NCBI RefSeq assembly: GCF_001375515.1
Contig: NZ_CTDX01000004.1
Span: 1-64,000 of the forward strand
Direction: 5' to 3'
Source: Bacillus kwashiorkori
GTDB lineage: Bacteria; Bacillota; Bacilli; Bacillales; Caldibacillaceae
DNA: 64,000 bases
Below the pieces are notes generated by a model. That model did no database searches, was not told the DNA's origin, and saw only the letters and a list, made by a program, of their open reading frames with translations. Below are positions 47,346 to 56,338 of the stretch, one piece after another. The translations under genes were made by a program, and so were the position numbers. Each line of letters begins with the position of its first letter. The stretch's first letter is position 1.

Positions 47346-47738
47346 ATTATTCATCATTTATTGTTGTAGTCCGATCCTGCAAAACTAACTGGAAAAACTG
47401 TGATTGAAATGCTGTTTTAAGAGAGCAAGTTTGGAATGCATATTTTGTGAACGAGGGATTAGTAAAGGAATAGTACACTTTTCGATGAGAATAATAAAGT
47501 GATACGGCATTGTCTATTGGGAATCTACTCATTGACGTCCTGATTGTTTTCTCCTTTTCAGACCATTTTTATCTATTTTATATTACTAAAACAATATGTT
47601 ACTCAAATTATATTTAGATAGGATATAATAAGAGTATAATTAAATTATCGAATTCTTTTTAGTTTTAAGCTTTACAGTTTTGTAGTAAGATGCAAATATG
47701 ACGAGATCTTTTATGCAAATCAATCATAGAGGATAAGG
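47346..47738 (+). other. Intergenic region before mqo
   Basis: A minus-strand frame of 61 codons (47347-47532) crosses it but is unsupported. Otherwise AT-rich DNA with the mqo upstream region; no clear promoter is called. Confidence 0.4.
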
Positions 47739-49280
47739 ATGGGAAAAATGGACAACAGACAAACAAGAACAGACGTAATTTTAATTGGTGCGGGTATTAT
47801 GAGTGCTACATTGGGAACGTTGTTAAAAGAGCTAGTACCCGATTGGCAAATAACGGTGTTTGAAAAACTGGAAAAACCAGCAGAAGAGAGCTCTAATGAA
47901 TGGAATAATGCTGGGACTGGGCACGCAGCTTTGTGTGAACTTAATTACACAACGGAAAAACCGGATGGAACGATAGATATTACGAAAGCGATTCGAGTAA
48001 ATGAGCAATTTCAAGTTTCTAAGCAATTTTGGTCGTATCTCGTTAAAGCAAATTTAATAGAAAATCCTGGAGAGTTTATTCGCCCACTGCCACATATGAG
48101 TTTTGTACAAGGGAAAGAAAATGTTGATTTTTTAAAGAAAAGATTTAAAGCGCTAACATCGATTCCACTTTTTGAAGGAATGGAGTTTTCTGACGATCCG
48201 AACCGTTTGCAAGAATGGATTCCGCTTATGATGGAAGGCAGAAAAAATTCAGAGCCAATCGCTGCGACAAAAATAGATTCGGGTACAGATGTGAATTTTG
48301 GAGCATTAACACGGAGTTTATTCCAACATTTACAACGTAAGGGTGTCGCTGTTCATTATAAACACAGTGTAAAAACGTTGAAGCGGACGGAAGACGGTCA
48401 ATGGCGTCTGAAAATAAAAAATCTCGATACGGGTGAAGTAGAAAATCATATCGCGAAATTTGTTTTTATTGGTGCAGGTGGAGGTAGTCTTCATTTACTA
48501 CAAAAATCAGGAATACCAGAAGGAAAAAGTATTGGCGGATTTCCTGTAAGCGGATTATTTATGGTATGTAATAATCCAAAAGTTGTGGAGGCACATCAAG
48601 CAAAAGTTTATGGCAAAGCAAAAGTTGGTGCCCCACCTATGTCTGTACCACATCTTGATACGCGATATATTGATAATAAAAAGTCACTTTTATTCGGACC
48701 ATTTGCTGGGTTTTCACCGAAGTTTTTAAAAACAGGTTCCATGCTTGATTTAATTACATCGGTAAAACCACATAATGTATTAACAATGTTGGCAGCAGGT
48801 TTGAAAGAAATGGCTCTAACAAAATACTTAATTCAGCAAGTACTATTGTCGAAAGAAAAGAGAATGGAAGAATTGCGCGAATTCATTCCCGATGCCAAAG
48901 CGGAAGATTGGGACTTAATTGTTGCAGGGCAACGGGTACAAGTTATTAAAGATACCGAAACTGGTGGAAAAGGTACGCTGCAATTTGGGACGGAGGTAGT
49001 GAGCAGTGCAGACGGATCTATTGCAGCATTGCTAGGCGCGTCCCCAGGAGCTTCTACCGCTGTTCACGTTATGTTAGAAGTTTTAGAAAAATGTTTCCCA
49101 CAATATATGAATGAGTGGGAACCGAAGATTAAAGAAATGATTCCGTCATACGGGGCGTCATTAGTAGCAAATCCAGAGTTATTCCAAAAAGTGGAAAAAG
49201 ATGCTGTCGAGACTTTACAATTAGATAGTAAAAAAGTAGATTCAATTGAAAAAAATCGTCATATATTCCAAGAAGCATAG
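47739..49280 (+). CDS. mqo: Malate:quinone oxidoreductase
   Basis: 513 residues, the usual length is about 500. The FAD-binding start is [17 protein letters not shown], with [57 protein letters not shown] and [11 protein letters not shown], all Mqo signatures. It is a peripheral membrane flavoprotein that oxidises malate to oxaloacetate and passes electrons to quinone, in place of or next to malate dehydrogenase. Start ATG 47739 follows AGAGG; ATG three codons later is possible. Confidence 0.95.
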   Translation: MGKMDNRQTRTDVILIGAGIMSATLGTLLKELVPDWQITVFEKLEKPAEESSNEWNNAGTGHAALCELNYTTEKPDGTIDITKAIRVNEQFQVSKQFWSYLVKANLIENPGEFIRPLPHMSFVQGKENVDFLKKRFKALTSIPLFEGMEFSDDPNRLQEWIPLMMEGRKNSEPIAATKIDSGTDVNFGALTRSLFQHLQRKGVAVHYKHSVKTLKRTEDGQWRLKIKNLDTGEVENHIAKFVFIGAGGGSLHLLQKSGIPEGKSIGGFPVSGLFMVCNNPKVVEAHQAKVYGKAKVGAPPMSVPHLDTRYIDNKKSLLFGPFAGFSPKFLKTGSMLDLITSVKPHNVLTMLAAGLKEMALTKYLIQQVLLSKEKRMEELREFIPDAKAEDWDLIVAGQRVQVIKDTETGGKGTLQFGTEVVSSADGSIAALLGASPGASTAVHVMLEVLEKCFPQYMNEWEPKIKEMIPSYGASLVANPELFQKVEKDAVETLQLDSKKVDSIEKNRHIFQEA

Positions 49281-49311
49281 GTTGCCTTTTTTTGGCAACT
49301 ATGTTTTTTTA
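49277..49311 (+). terminator. Terminator of mqo
   Basis: GGTTGCC / GGCAACT with a seven-T loop followed by seven T, directly at the stop codon. Confidence 0.85.
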
Positions 49312-49649
49312 TCTAGATAAAACACTTTGCAGATAAAAGATTTACTCACGTCAATCACAATTGATTTTGCTATATTATAGTATTCTAGATTTTTTATAAA
49401 ATATTATTTTGCAATACGTAGAAAAATTTATTAAAAATATAGTTTTTGAAGTAATGTTTTTCATAAACTATACTAATACATTGTCATTATTAGCCACTAG
49501 CTAGTCTCATTCCTTTTATATAACAACCTTTTTTAAGGAGGGAAGTGTGAATGTTGGCTGAGGTTGGAATTTATATTTCTATTGCGGTTTTAATCGGGTA
49601 CTTATTTGGTTGTATCAATGGATCGCAAATAATCGGGAGAATAAAAAAT

Positions 49650-49766
49650 GGGTTATTGTTAAGGATGGAAGGAATGGAATTGGGTCTTATTCGGATGATT
49701 CAATATATTATTGGTTCATTTGTTATTATTGGTCATAATTTTCCATTTCAAATGAAGTTTTTAGGT
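49650..49766 (+). repeat. 117-bp duplication, inserted copy
   Basis: Identical to 49898-50014 over 117 bp. Its start is GGGTTATTGTTAAGG and its end AAGTTTTTAGGT. Confidence 0.95.
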
Positions 49767-49897
49767 AAGTAGATATAAAAAATAGTGGGGTAAAAAATCC
49801 TGGAGCGTCCAATACAGTTTTAGTGCTTGGCTGGAAATATGGGGTAATGGTTGCCTTAATTGATATTCTTAAAGCAGTATTTCCAATTGTCATTTTT

Positions 49898-50014
49898 GGG
49901 TTATTGTTAAGGATGGAAGGAATGGAATTGGGTCTTATTCGGATGATTCAATATATTATTGGTTCATTTGTTATTATTGGTCATAATTTTCCATTTCAAA
50001 TGAAGTTTTTAGGT
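49898..50014 (+). repeat. 117-bp duplication, original copy
   Basis: This copy is in the natural plsY context, with the fatty acyl transfer region GLLLRMEGMELGL upstream and GGKGTASAVG following. It is the likely donor. Confidence 0.95.
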
Positions 50015-50300
50015 GGAAAAGGAACGGCATCTGCGGTAGGTATGATATTGGCTGTTAATTGGAAAATTGGCTTGCTGTCTATAGTTGTCTTTGTTCTTAT
50101 TGCATTTATTAGTAATTATATTGTCGTTGGTGTATTTTCGATGTATTTATCATTTTTGTCTACGACATTTATTTTCGATGTCGGAATGACAGCATTCATT
50201 ATCACCTTAGTACTTTTCGGGATGAGTATCGTCAAACATCGGGAAAACATCGCGCGTATTAAAAACAAAACAGAACCTAAATTACTCAGTATATTTTAAA

Positions 50301-50366
50301 GCGGTGGGGGACTGTCCCCAACAATTCGAAAAATTTTAAATCGTCAGGGACAGTCCCCAACAATTC
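50301..50366. repeat. Palindromic repeat, copy 3
   Basis: GCGGTGGGGGACTGTCCCCA then ACAATTCG and, after 17 nt, GTCAGGGACAGTCCCCAAC. The right arm differs at one G. It lies just after plsY. Confidence 0.88.
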
Positions 50367-50455
50367 AAAGATGAGAAACTAATTAAAATAAGTGCTATAA
50401 TATTTTTTGAATGGAACTGTCGGATGTAGAATACCCATCAATAATTTTTATTTTT

Positions 50456-50501
50456 GTGAACAAGTGAACAACCGAACAAGTGAACAACCGAACAACCGAA
50501 C
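50456..50501. repeat. Short GAACAA tandem repeat
   Basis: GTGAACAA, GTGAACAAC, CGAACAA, GTGAACAAC, CGAACAAC, CGAAC: repeated 8-9-bp units in the gap before the MATE gene. Non-coding. Confidence 0.8.
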
Positions 50502-50606
50502 TTCATCGGTGCATTTGTTTATTTTTTATTCCGTATTACCTAAATATTCACTCTTTTAATAACAACAGTAATAGGAAAAATCAAGTTGGAAAAGAAGTGG
50601 TAAAAT

Positions 50607-52010
50607 GTGCCTAAAATGCAATTATTAAAATGGCCAGATAAAGTTAGGTCAGACTATTTTTTGAATAAACATTTCTCTGGTGAGTCTATCCATTATAAAG
50701 GGATCATTGGTCTTACGATTCCGATATTTGTTGATCAAGCGTTTTTGATTATTATGAGTTTGTTAAATACGGCAATGATTAGTTCTTCCGGGGTTGCAGC
50801 AGTTAGTGCCGTAAGCATGGTGGACTCACTAAATATATTTTTAGTAAATGTATTTATAGCAGTAGCAACAGGTGGAACGGTCATTGTTGCCCAATATAAA
50901 GGGCAGGGGAATCATGAAATGGTCTCGAAAACAGCAACACAAGCTATTTCAGCGGTTACCCTTTTATCAGTTTTTGTTAGTGTTGTAATGATCGTCTTTC
51001 ATTCTGGAACATTAAATGTTTTGTTTGGTAAGGCAGATGTTGAAGTATTTCATAACGCTACGATTTATTTAATAGGTAGTTGTCTTTCTTATCCATTTTT
51101 AGCGATTTTTCAAGCGGTAAATGGTGTGCTTCGCGGTGTTGGGGAAACGAAACCTTGTCTAGGATTATCGTTAATTATTAATTTAGTGAACACGTTTTTA
51201 AATCTAATCTTTATCGTTTTTCTTGGTATGGGTGTGACAGGTTTAGTTATTTCTGTTATCATTGCAAGAATTATCGGGATGACTGCTGCTTTAGTTTATT
51301 TAATTAAATATAATGAAACTATTCGATTTCGGATTAAAGATGCACTTCATATCGATCTTTCAATACTGAAAAAAGTGATGTTTATTGGAATTCCTTTTGC
51401 TGCGGAGCAATTGTTTTTTAACGGTGGAAAGTTATTAACGCAAACGTTTATTGTCCAACTAGGGACTTTAGCGATGACGGCGTATGCCATCGGGAATACG
51501 ATTGTCATGATTTTGCAAGTAGCACCGAATGCTCTTTGTATTGCAATCGTAACGGTTGTCGGTCAATGTATGGGGAGAAAAAATATAGCCGACTCTAGGA
51601 AGTTCATTAAATCATTCCTAGGACTATCCGGAGTTTTATTTATTGCTAGTGCTATTTTAGTTTTGCCGTTTTACCCTTTACTAGCAAAATTGTTCTCCTT
51701 ACCGGCTGAAATTGTTCCGACGGTGTTTATATTAGTACTCATGAGCGCCATTACCCAGCCTTTGTTATGGCCAGCAAGTTTTCTCTTACCTGGGGCATTG
51801 CGTGCTGCTGGCGATTCGACATTCACTTCTGTGACAGCGATGTTCACGATGTGGCTAATTCGGGTCGTGTTAGGATATATATTAGGGATTACTCTAGGAT
51901 TTGGAATTATCGGTGTTTGGGCAGCGATGATTATCGAATGGGTTGTGCGCGGGGGGATATTCCACTTGCGCTTCAAAGGGAAAAAGTGGTACGCACATAA
52001 CTTAATATAA
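50607..52010 (+). CDS. MATE-family efflux transporter
   Basis: 467 residues with 12 membrane segments in two similar halves. FVDQAFLIIMSLLNTAMIS, GEPKPC-like GVGETKPCLGLSL, and PGALRAAGDSTFTS fit the MATE family. Members export cationic drugs or metabolites using proton or sodium gradients. GTG start after AAGAAGTGG; an ATG three codons on is possible. A palindromic repeat follows. Confidence 0.9.
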   Translation: MPKMQLLKWPDKVRSDYFLNKHFSGESIHYKGIIGLTIPIFVDQAFLIIMSLLNTAMISSSGVAAVSAVSMVDSLNIFLVNVFIAVATGGTVIVAQYKGQGNHEMVSKTATQAISAVTLLSVFVSVVMIVFHSGTLNVLFGKADVEVFHNATIYLIGSCLSYPFLAIFQAVNGVLRGVGETKPCLGLSLIINLVNTFLNLIFIVFLGMGVTGLVISVIIARIIGMTAALVYLIKYNETIRFRIKDALHIDLSILKKVMFIGIPFAAEQLFFNGGKLLTQTFIVQLGTLAMTAYAIGNTIVMILQVAPNALCIAIVTVVGQCMGRKNIADSRKFIKSFLGLSGVLFIASAILVLPFYPLLAKLFSLPAEIVPTVFILVLMSAITQPLLWPASFLLPGALRAAGDSTFTSVTAMFTMWLIRVVLGYILGITLGFGIIGVWAAMIIEWVVRGGIFHLRFKGKKWYAHNLI

Positions 52011-52032
52011 CGATTCAAACACTTTAGCACTT

Positions 52033-52074
52033 TAAAGCGGTGGGGGACTGTCCCCAAAGCGTTGGGGACAGTCA
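52033..52074. repeat. Palindromic repeat, copy 4
   Basis: CTTTAAAGCGGTGGGGGACT then GTCCCCAAAGCGTTGGGGACAGTCAC. A short form with a small centre, between convergent MATE and ytoQ genes. Confidence 0.88.
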
Positions 52075-52075
52075 C

Positions 52076-52516
52076 TTATTCAAATATATAGCTGACTGCG
52101 GCGAGTGCTTGTTCCACTGTTTCTACAGTGACATTCGCTCTGTTTGAAAGTTCTTTTAGCGGATGGATTAGCGTCTCTGGACGGATAATGATTGTCGGTT
52201 TATTCATTGCGATTGCAAGACTTACATCCATAGCTGTATTCCATTGTCGGTAAGATTCGCCAAATAAGCCGATTACGATATCTGCTTTTTGCATTAAAAC
52301 TTGTGTACGGAAATTATTAATATCACTTGCTGCATCATCTTTGTATAAATTATTTGGTTGTTTTCCTAAAATTTCTTCACCGATTGCATCTGAACGATCG
52401 TGGTCAGTTTGAGGACCGACAAATACGAGCGGTAAATTTTTTTCTTTCGCTTTTCTTTTCATTTCCTCTCGCCAGTTATCATGTATTTGACCAGCTAAAT
52501 AAACAATTAATTGCAT
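52076..52516 (-). CDS. ytoQ: YtoQ-family protein
   Basis: 146 residues, matching YtoQ over its full length: IVYLAGQIHDNWREEM at the start, FVGPQTDHDRSDAIGE, and VIGLFGESYRQWNTAMD. The fold resembles nucleoside 2-deoxyribosyltransferase-like proteins, but no activity is proven. It is a single gene with AGGGAGGAGTTAC upstream on the minus strand, convergent with the MATE gene. Confidence 0.9.
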   Translation of the reverse strand: MQLIVYLAGQIHDNWREEMKRKAKEKNLPLVFVGPQTDHDRSDAIGEEILGKQPNNLYKDDAASDINNFRTQVLMQKADIVIGLFGESYRQWNTAMDVSLAIAMNKPTIIIRPETLIHPLKELSNRANVTVETVEQALAAVSYIFE

Positions 52517-52761
52517 AGTAACTCCTCCCTCACGATTAATCCCGTTGTATTAGCATTAACAATCCCCATCTCCCCATAGGAAAAATTAAAAAAATGCTAA
52601 CTTGATTAATTCCGTATTGCCATATTTTGTAACAATAAAATATTCTTCAAAGATTGTCGGCAGATTTCTCCGAATGCAAATTTTCGTCCCTCATTGAGAA
52701 TAAATGCTCATAAATCATATCGTTTAGAAAAACAACATAGAAAAAATTCTATAACCTATAA

Positions 52762-53607
52762 TTATTTTTCGTTAAATTTAATAAGATTAATAGAATTTGC
52801 TAAAGACGAATGAATGGAAATATTATTAAATGTCAAGCCGAGTTGAATCGCGGTTTGAGCAACTTCCGGTCTAATACCAGAAAGGCTTGTTTTAACCCCA
52901 ATTAACGCTAGAGCATCGATTAATTGAAAAAGTTGATGTGCCACAGCTGTATCGATAACAACAACACCAGATAAATCTAAAAGAAGTTCTTTTACTCCTA
53001 GTTTGGAGCATTGTTCTAATGTTTTTTCTAGTAATATTTTAGCGCGAGCGGTGTCAATTTCTCCAATTAATGGTAATAACGCTATTTCCTCACTTAAGGC
53101 TATTACTGGAGTACTTAATTCTAAAATTAATTCCTGCTGCGCCTTCAGTTTCTTTTGGGAAAATTTATTATATTCCTCTGTAAACCATTCAATAACAAAG
53201 TTCATTGTATCTATCACTGTTCGGAAAATTAATTTTATCTCCTCTGAGGGATACTTGTCTTTATGTAAATCAAAAAATTCAGATATAAAATCAATATATT
53301 GGTCTTGTGTTTGGTGAAATTCGCGAATGATTTCATGTAGTGGGGTTCGGGTGTGCTCCTCATCTTGAGCAACCATTATTATCCATTCTTCAAATTCCTT
53401 TAAAAATGGTTCCTTGTCAATCTCAAAAACTTGAGCAAATTTTTGATGGAATTCGTTATTTTGTTTTTTTACTTGTTCAATCACTGCTGGATCATTAGAT
53501 GCATAAACCCCAGAGGATTTGTTTTTATTCAGTCTGTCATACCATTGCTCTGTTAGCCGCCAAGACTCGTCGAGAAAATATTGATATAACTCCTTATTTC
53601 TGTGCAA
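52762..53607 (-). CDS. RsbR-type stressosome protein
   Basis: 281 residues, the same length as Bacillus subtilis RsbRD (YqhA). Residues 1-155 are a helical N-terminal sensor-type domain, and 160-281 form a STAS domain. The phospho-acceptor threonines of the family are kept: Thr186 in IGEIDTARAK and Thr220 in VVVIDTAVAH. With RsbS and RsbT such proteins build the stressosome that controls sigma-B. No rsbS or rsbT gene is nearby, as is usual for the paralogues. Start ATG follows AGGAGGAAAAAAG on the minus strand. Confidence 0.9.
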   Translation of the reverse strand: MHRNKELYQYFLDESWRLTEQWYDRLNKNKSSGVYASNDPAVIEQVKKQNNEFHQKFAQVFEIDKEPFLKEFEEWIIMVAQDEEHTRTPLHEIIREFHQTQDQYIDFISEFFDLHKDKYPSEEIKLIFRTVIDTMNFVIEWFTEEYNKFSQKKLKAQQELILELSTPVIALSEEIALLPLIGEIDTARAKILLEKTLEQCSKLGVKELLLDLSGVVVIDTAVAHQLFQLIDALALIGVKTSLSGIRPEVAQTAIQLGLTFNNISIHSSLANSINLIKFNEK

Positions 53608-53984
53608 TCTTTTTTCCTCCTTGTTTGTTTTCTTTACAATCCTAAATTATTTTACCTTAATTAGTTAGATAAGTCTAAAAAAAACTAGATTGAAGCAAAT
53701 TTACTTCACTTGATCAACTCCATACAGGGGAAATGGATATGCTACAAGTTGGCATAAAAAGGAAATTGGATCGAAACATAGTGAAAATGTTATGGAACTT
53801 TTTACTTTTTTAAACGTACATACTGTATATATTGTTTTTTCCGAACTTTCGCGTCTAGCATAACGTTACCATTCCAAAGCAAGTGTATCATAATTAAAAA
53901 AGTGCTATAGGTTGCTAATAAAAGGATAGATTAGATGTAATCTATAATAATGAATTTTTAATGAGTTGGGAAGGAGATGATGGA
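53608..53984. other. Intergenic region between divergent genes
   Basis: Upstream of both the RsbR-type gene and the Cys/Gly-tailed gene. It carries ATACTGTATATAT at 53820-53832, a motif repeated at 56048-56060 near the GbsR-type regulator gene. No other feature is supported. Confidence 0.4.
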
Positions 53985-54947
53985 ATGACTACTTTATTTA
54001 CTAAATGGAAAAGGTTTTTTTCGAAGGGTAATATAAATCAACAACTAAAAGTAGTAGCGCCCCCTAAAAATTTAGGTATTCATATTGAACACGGAGATGC
54101 TTTAGTAAAAGAGTTGTATCAAGCATTAGGAAACGAGTTTTCAGAAAAAATTAAAGTCCGCTTTTTACAGGAACATCCAAATTGGACGAATTATCAATTT
54201 GATTGGGCTTTTTTTGAATTAAAGCGGTACTTTATAATGAATAAAATTTTACGTTCAGTACCGATGTTTAGTAAAACAGTGGATGAAGTTTGGCATGAAA
54301 TGCTGATGTGGACTAGAGAATATGAGGCATTTTCAAAAACTTTTTATCTTGACATGCTCCATCACATACCGAATATAAATAATAAGCCAATTCCAGGAGA
54401 ACGCGGCTTTTTTGACTGGATTTATTTACAATTATTTGAATCAACGCCAAATAGCAGATTGCTTTGGGGAGGTTTCTTCCAACATCCAATAAAAAAAGAA
54501 ATACTGAATGATTTTCGAATGTTGTCCGAGGAAGAGCTGTTGAATCGATATTTCCGACATAATGGTGAATGGATGAATATGAAAAGAGGATTAATAAAAA
54601 AGCTAAAGCAACAAATGGAAGAGGCTCATTTAGTGGATGGAGACCGGCCATTTATAAATAGTTCGGTTACTTCTGAAGCAACATTATATCAGTATGCTTT
54701 ATTTCCAGCAGTTTATTTTTCTTTATTTCACGTTCGCAACTTTCAACAAGCTATGAGTCAAGCGATGCCAGATAAATTATACGGGAAAGTACATAGAGAT
54801 ACTAGTTCGGCATGTTCTGGTTTTGCTTGTGCGTCTATGATTAGTGACGGGAAGGATGCTTCTAACGGATCAGATGGAGCTGACTCTGCCGGCAGTGGTG
54901 ATTCTGGAGGTAGTTGTTCCAGTTGCGGTGGCGGGTGCAGCAGCTAA
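53985..54947 (+). CDS. Protein with Cys/Gly/Ser-rich tail, glycine-rich-domain type
   Basis: 320 residues from ATG 53985, with AAGGAG eight bases upstream; a frame extension to an earlier ATG lacks spacing. Residues 1-270 look globular and contain VDEVWHEMLMWTREYEAF, a motif I connect with the glycine-rich-domain-protein-like (DUF1399-type) group. The last 50 residues are almost all Gly, Ser, Cys, Asp and Ala (GGSCSSCGGGCSS at the end), often seen in proteins of the spore surface or in metal-binding tails. No signal peptide. The function is unknown; neighbours give no clear clue beyond an SASP gene next to it. Confidence 0.65.
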   Translation: MTTLFTKWKRFFSKGNINQQLKVVAPPKNLGIHIEHGDALVKELYQALGNEFSEKIKVRFLQEHPNWTNYQFDWAFFELKRYFIMNKILRSVPMFSKTVDEVWHEMLMWTREYEAFSKTFYLDMLHHIPNINNKPIPGERGFFDWIYLQLFESTPNSRLLWGGFFQHPIKKEILNDFRMLSEEELLNRYFRHNGEWMNMKRGLIKKLKQQMEEAHLVDGDRPFINSSVTSEATLYQYALFPAVYFSLFHVRNFQQAMSQAMPDKLYGKVHRDTSSACSGFACASMISDGKDASNGSDGADSAGSGDSGGSCSSCGGGCSS

Positions 54948-55108
54948 ATAGTTACCATGCATGCTATCGTTTATAGGGATTATGTTTTACAAAAATATTA
55001 TTGTGCAAAAGCAATAAATTCATTGGAAAGTCATTAAGTAAAAAGGAAGAAAATAAAAATAAATTTTCCTCCTTGATTCGGGTAAATTAATTTGAGGAGG
55101 AGATGAAG

Positions 55109-55366
55109 ATGGGAAAAAGAAATCGCAACAAAATACTTGTTCCTGAATCTAGGCAAAAATTAGATCAGTTAAAAGCCTCTGTTGCAGGTACTAAAACGCC
55201 AGAACAGGCAAAATTTGAAGTAGCAAAAGAGTTAGGAATTCCGTTAAAATCTGGATATAATGGCGGTTTAACTTCGGCACAAGCCGGGAAAGTTGGCGGT
55301 CGCTTAGGCGGAAATATGGTGAAAAAATTAATTCAAATGGCACAGCAAAACTTAAGTGAAAAATAA
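55109..55366 (+). CDS. Alpha/beta-type small acid-soluble spore protein
   Basis: 85 residues from ATG 55109, whose spacing of eight bases to GGAGG is better than that of the ATG two codons earlier. It has ILVPESRQKLDQLKASVAG, FEVAKELGIPLKSGYNG and VGGRLGGNMVKKLIQMAQ, with the germination protease region (FEVAKE) and the DNA-binding GG...GGxMVKKLI part. These proteins coat spore DNA and protect it from UV and peroxide. The segment TKTPEQAKFEV makes it longer than the average SASP of about 70 residues. It proves a spore former. Confidence 0.93.
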   Translation: MGKRNRNKILVPESRQKLDQLKASVAGTKTPEQAKFEVAKELGIPLKSGYNGGLTSAQAGKVGGRLGGNMVKKLIQMAQQNLSEK

Positions 55367-55383
55367 ATGGAATGAATGCAAAT

Positions 55384-55435
55384 AAAAATAGGGCAGAGTG
55401 TAGGGGAATTTCTCCTTATCTCGAGCCCTATTTTT
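55384..55435. terminator. Bidirectional terminator between SASP and gbsR-type genes
   Basis: Arms AAAAATAGGGC / GCCCTATTTTT with an inner CAGAG / CTCGAG-like pairing. T runs on both strands, so it serves both convergent genes. Confidence 0.88.
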
Positions 55436-55440
55436 AGTTG

Positions 55441-55986
55441 TTAGCGCGGAACATATTTAAAAATTTCATCACTGTCTAAAAAATTCACAAAACGGTCGAG
55501 CCAATCATAGTAATTTAACCATTTCTCAATTTCAGCTAGGAGCACTTTTGCTTTTTCTTTTAAACTTTCGTCCAAATCTTCCTGCCCCAGTATCAAATAA
55601 AGTTCTTCCTGAAATAATTTCCCAGATCGGCGATTTTTTTTAATTATATTCTCCCAGTTAGTGGTCAAGATGGAAATAAATGTTTCATAATAATCTTGTT
55701 CGACGTCGTATATATCTTTTCGAACACCTTTTTCATAAACTTTATAAGCAATATTATGCTCAACCATTTCCCGAACAACTTGACTCATTCGCGTTTTACT
55801 CATCCCAGTTGCTTCTGATAATTCATTAAGTGTCATTGGTGCGCGATTCATTTGAATAATCCCGAGAACCCTTCCTACTGTTGTTGGGATGCCGAGCGGT
55901 CGCATATTTTCTGCAATATTATCAATAAAGCGCTCCTCAATTTTTATAAGTTTTTGCTGAACTTCCTCATTCAACCTATTCACCAT
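55441..55986 (-). CDS. GbsR/OpcR-type MarR-family repressor
   Basis: 181 residues. The winged-helix part (about 30-100) includes GRVLGIIQMNRAPMTLNELS and EATGMSKTRMSQVVREMVE. GbsR and OpcR have exactly this layout and about 180 residues, and control opuB, opuC and gbsAB in response to choline or betaine. The gene is divergent from opuCA, in the arrangement known for OpcR-opuC. A candidate operator with the core ATACTGTATATAT lies at 56048-56060, 62 nt before its start. Confidence 0.88.
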   Translation of the reverse strand: MVNRLNEEVQQKLIKIEERFIDNIAENMRPLGIPTTVGRVLGIIQMNRAPMTLNELSEATGMSKTRMSQVVREMVEHNIAYKVYEKGVRKDIYDVEQDYYETFISILTTNWENIIKKNRRSGKLFQEELYLILGQEDLDESLKEKAKVLLAEIEKWLNYYDWLDRFVNFLDSDEIFKYVPR

Positions 55987-56338
55987 CCAGTAAAGTAATT
56001 AAATAAAGTTGTTTAATTTTTGTTTAGTATGGGCATTTTTGCCACATATACTGTATATATCAAAATTTGTTAAAAAACGGTTTGTGGATTGGAAGTAGTG
56101 AAAAACATAAAATTACCATGGAAAAATTTTTAACCATATAAATAATAATTTACCATATTTTTATAAAAAACTAAATGAAGTCCCTTTATATATAGGTTTT
56201 GACAATGGTTTTTAAGGGAAAATGTCATAAATGGTATAAAGTTAGTACAATTTATCAACAATATAAACTTTTAATTTTACAAAGTTTATTATACAATATA
56301 ACTATTCATTTGAAAAATAATTGTTGGAGGTGCTTTTC
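55987..56338 (+). other. Control region between opcR-type gene and opuC operon
   Basis: About 350 nt of AT-rich sequence. It holds the ATACTGTATATAT motif at 56048-56060 and a TTGACA near 56198 without a matching -10. The opuCA ribosome site TTGGAGGTGC is at its end. Confidence 0.5.

Larger units (their letters stand above)
49551..50299 (+). pseudogene. plsY: plsY-like gene broken by a duplicated insertion
   Basis: The sequence reads as a PlsY glycerol-3-phosphate acyltransferase of about 199 residues, but 119 bp are inserted after residues GRIKN at about 49650. The insert is a 117-bp copy of sequence 248 bp downstream plus AA, and shifts the frame so that a stop follows at 49772. Without it, KN-VDIKNSGVKNPGASNTVL would follow, holding the conserved PlsY motif. 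PlsY transfers acyl from acyl-phosphate to glycerol-3-phosphate in the membrane. The break removes function. A working copy elsewhere is expected, because PlsY is essential or nearly so. Confidence 0.85.

Noticed and set aside
47347..47532. 61-codon minus-strand frame ending next to the GntR-operon terminator
   Set aside because: The only purine-rich stretch is about 20 nt from the start, and the protein looks like no known family. It is possible but not supported.
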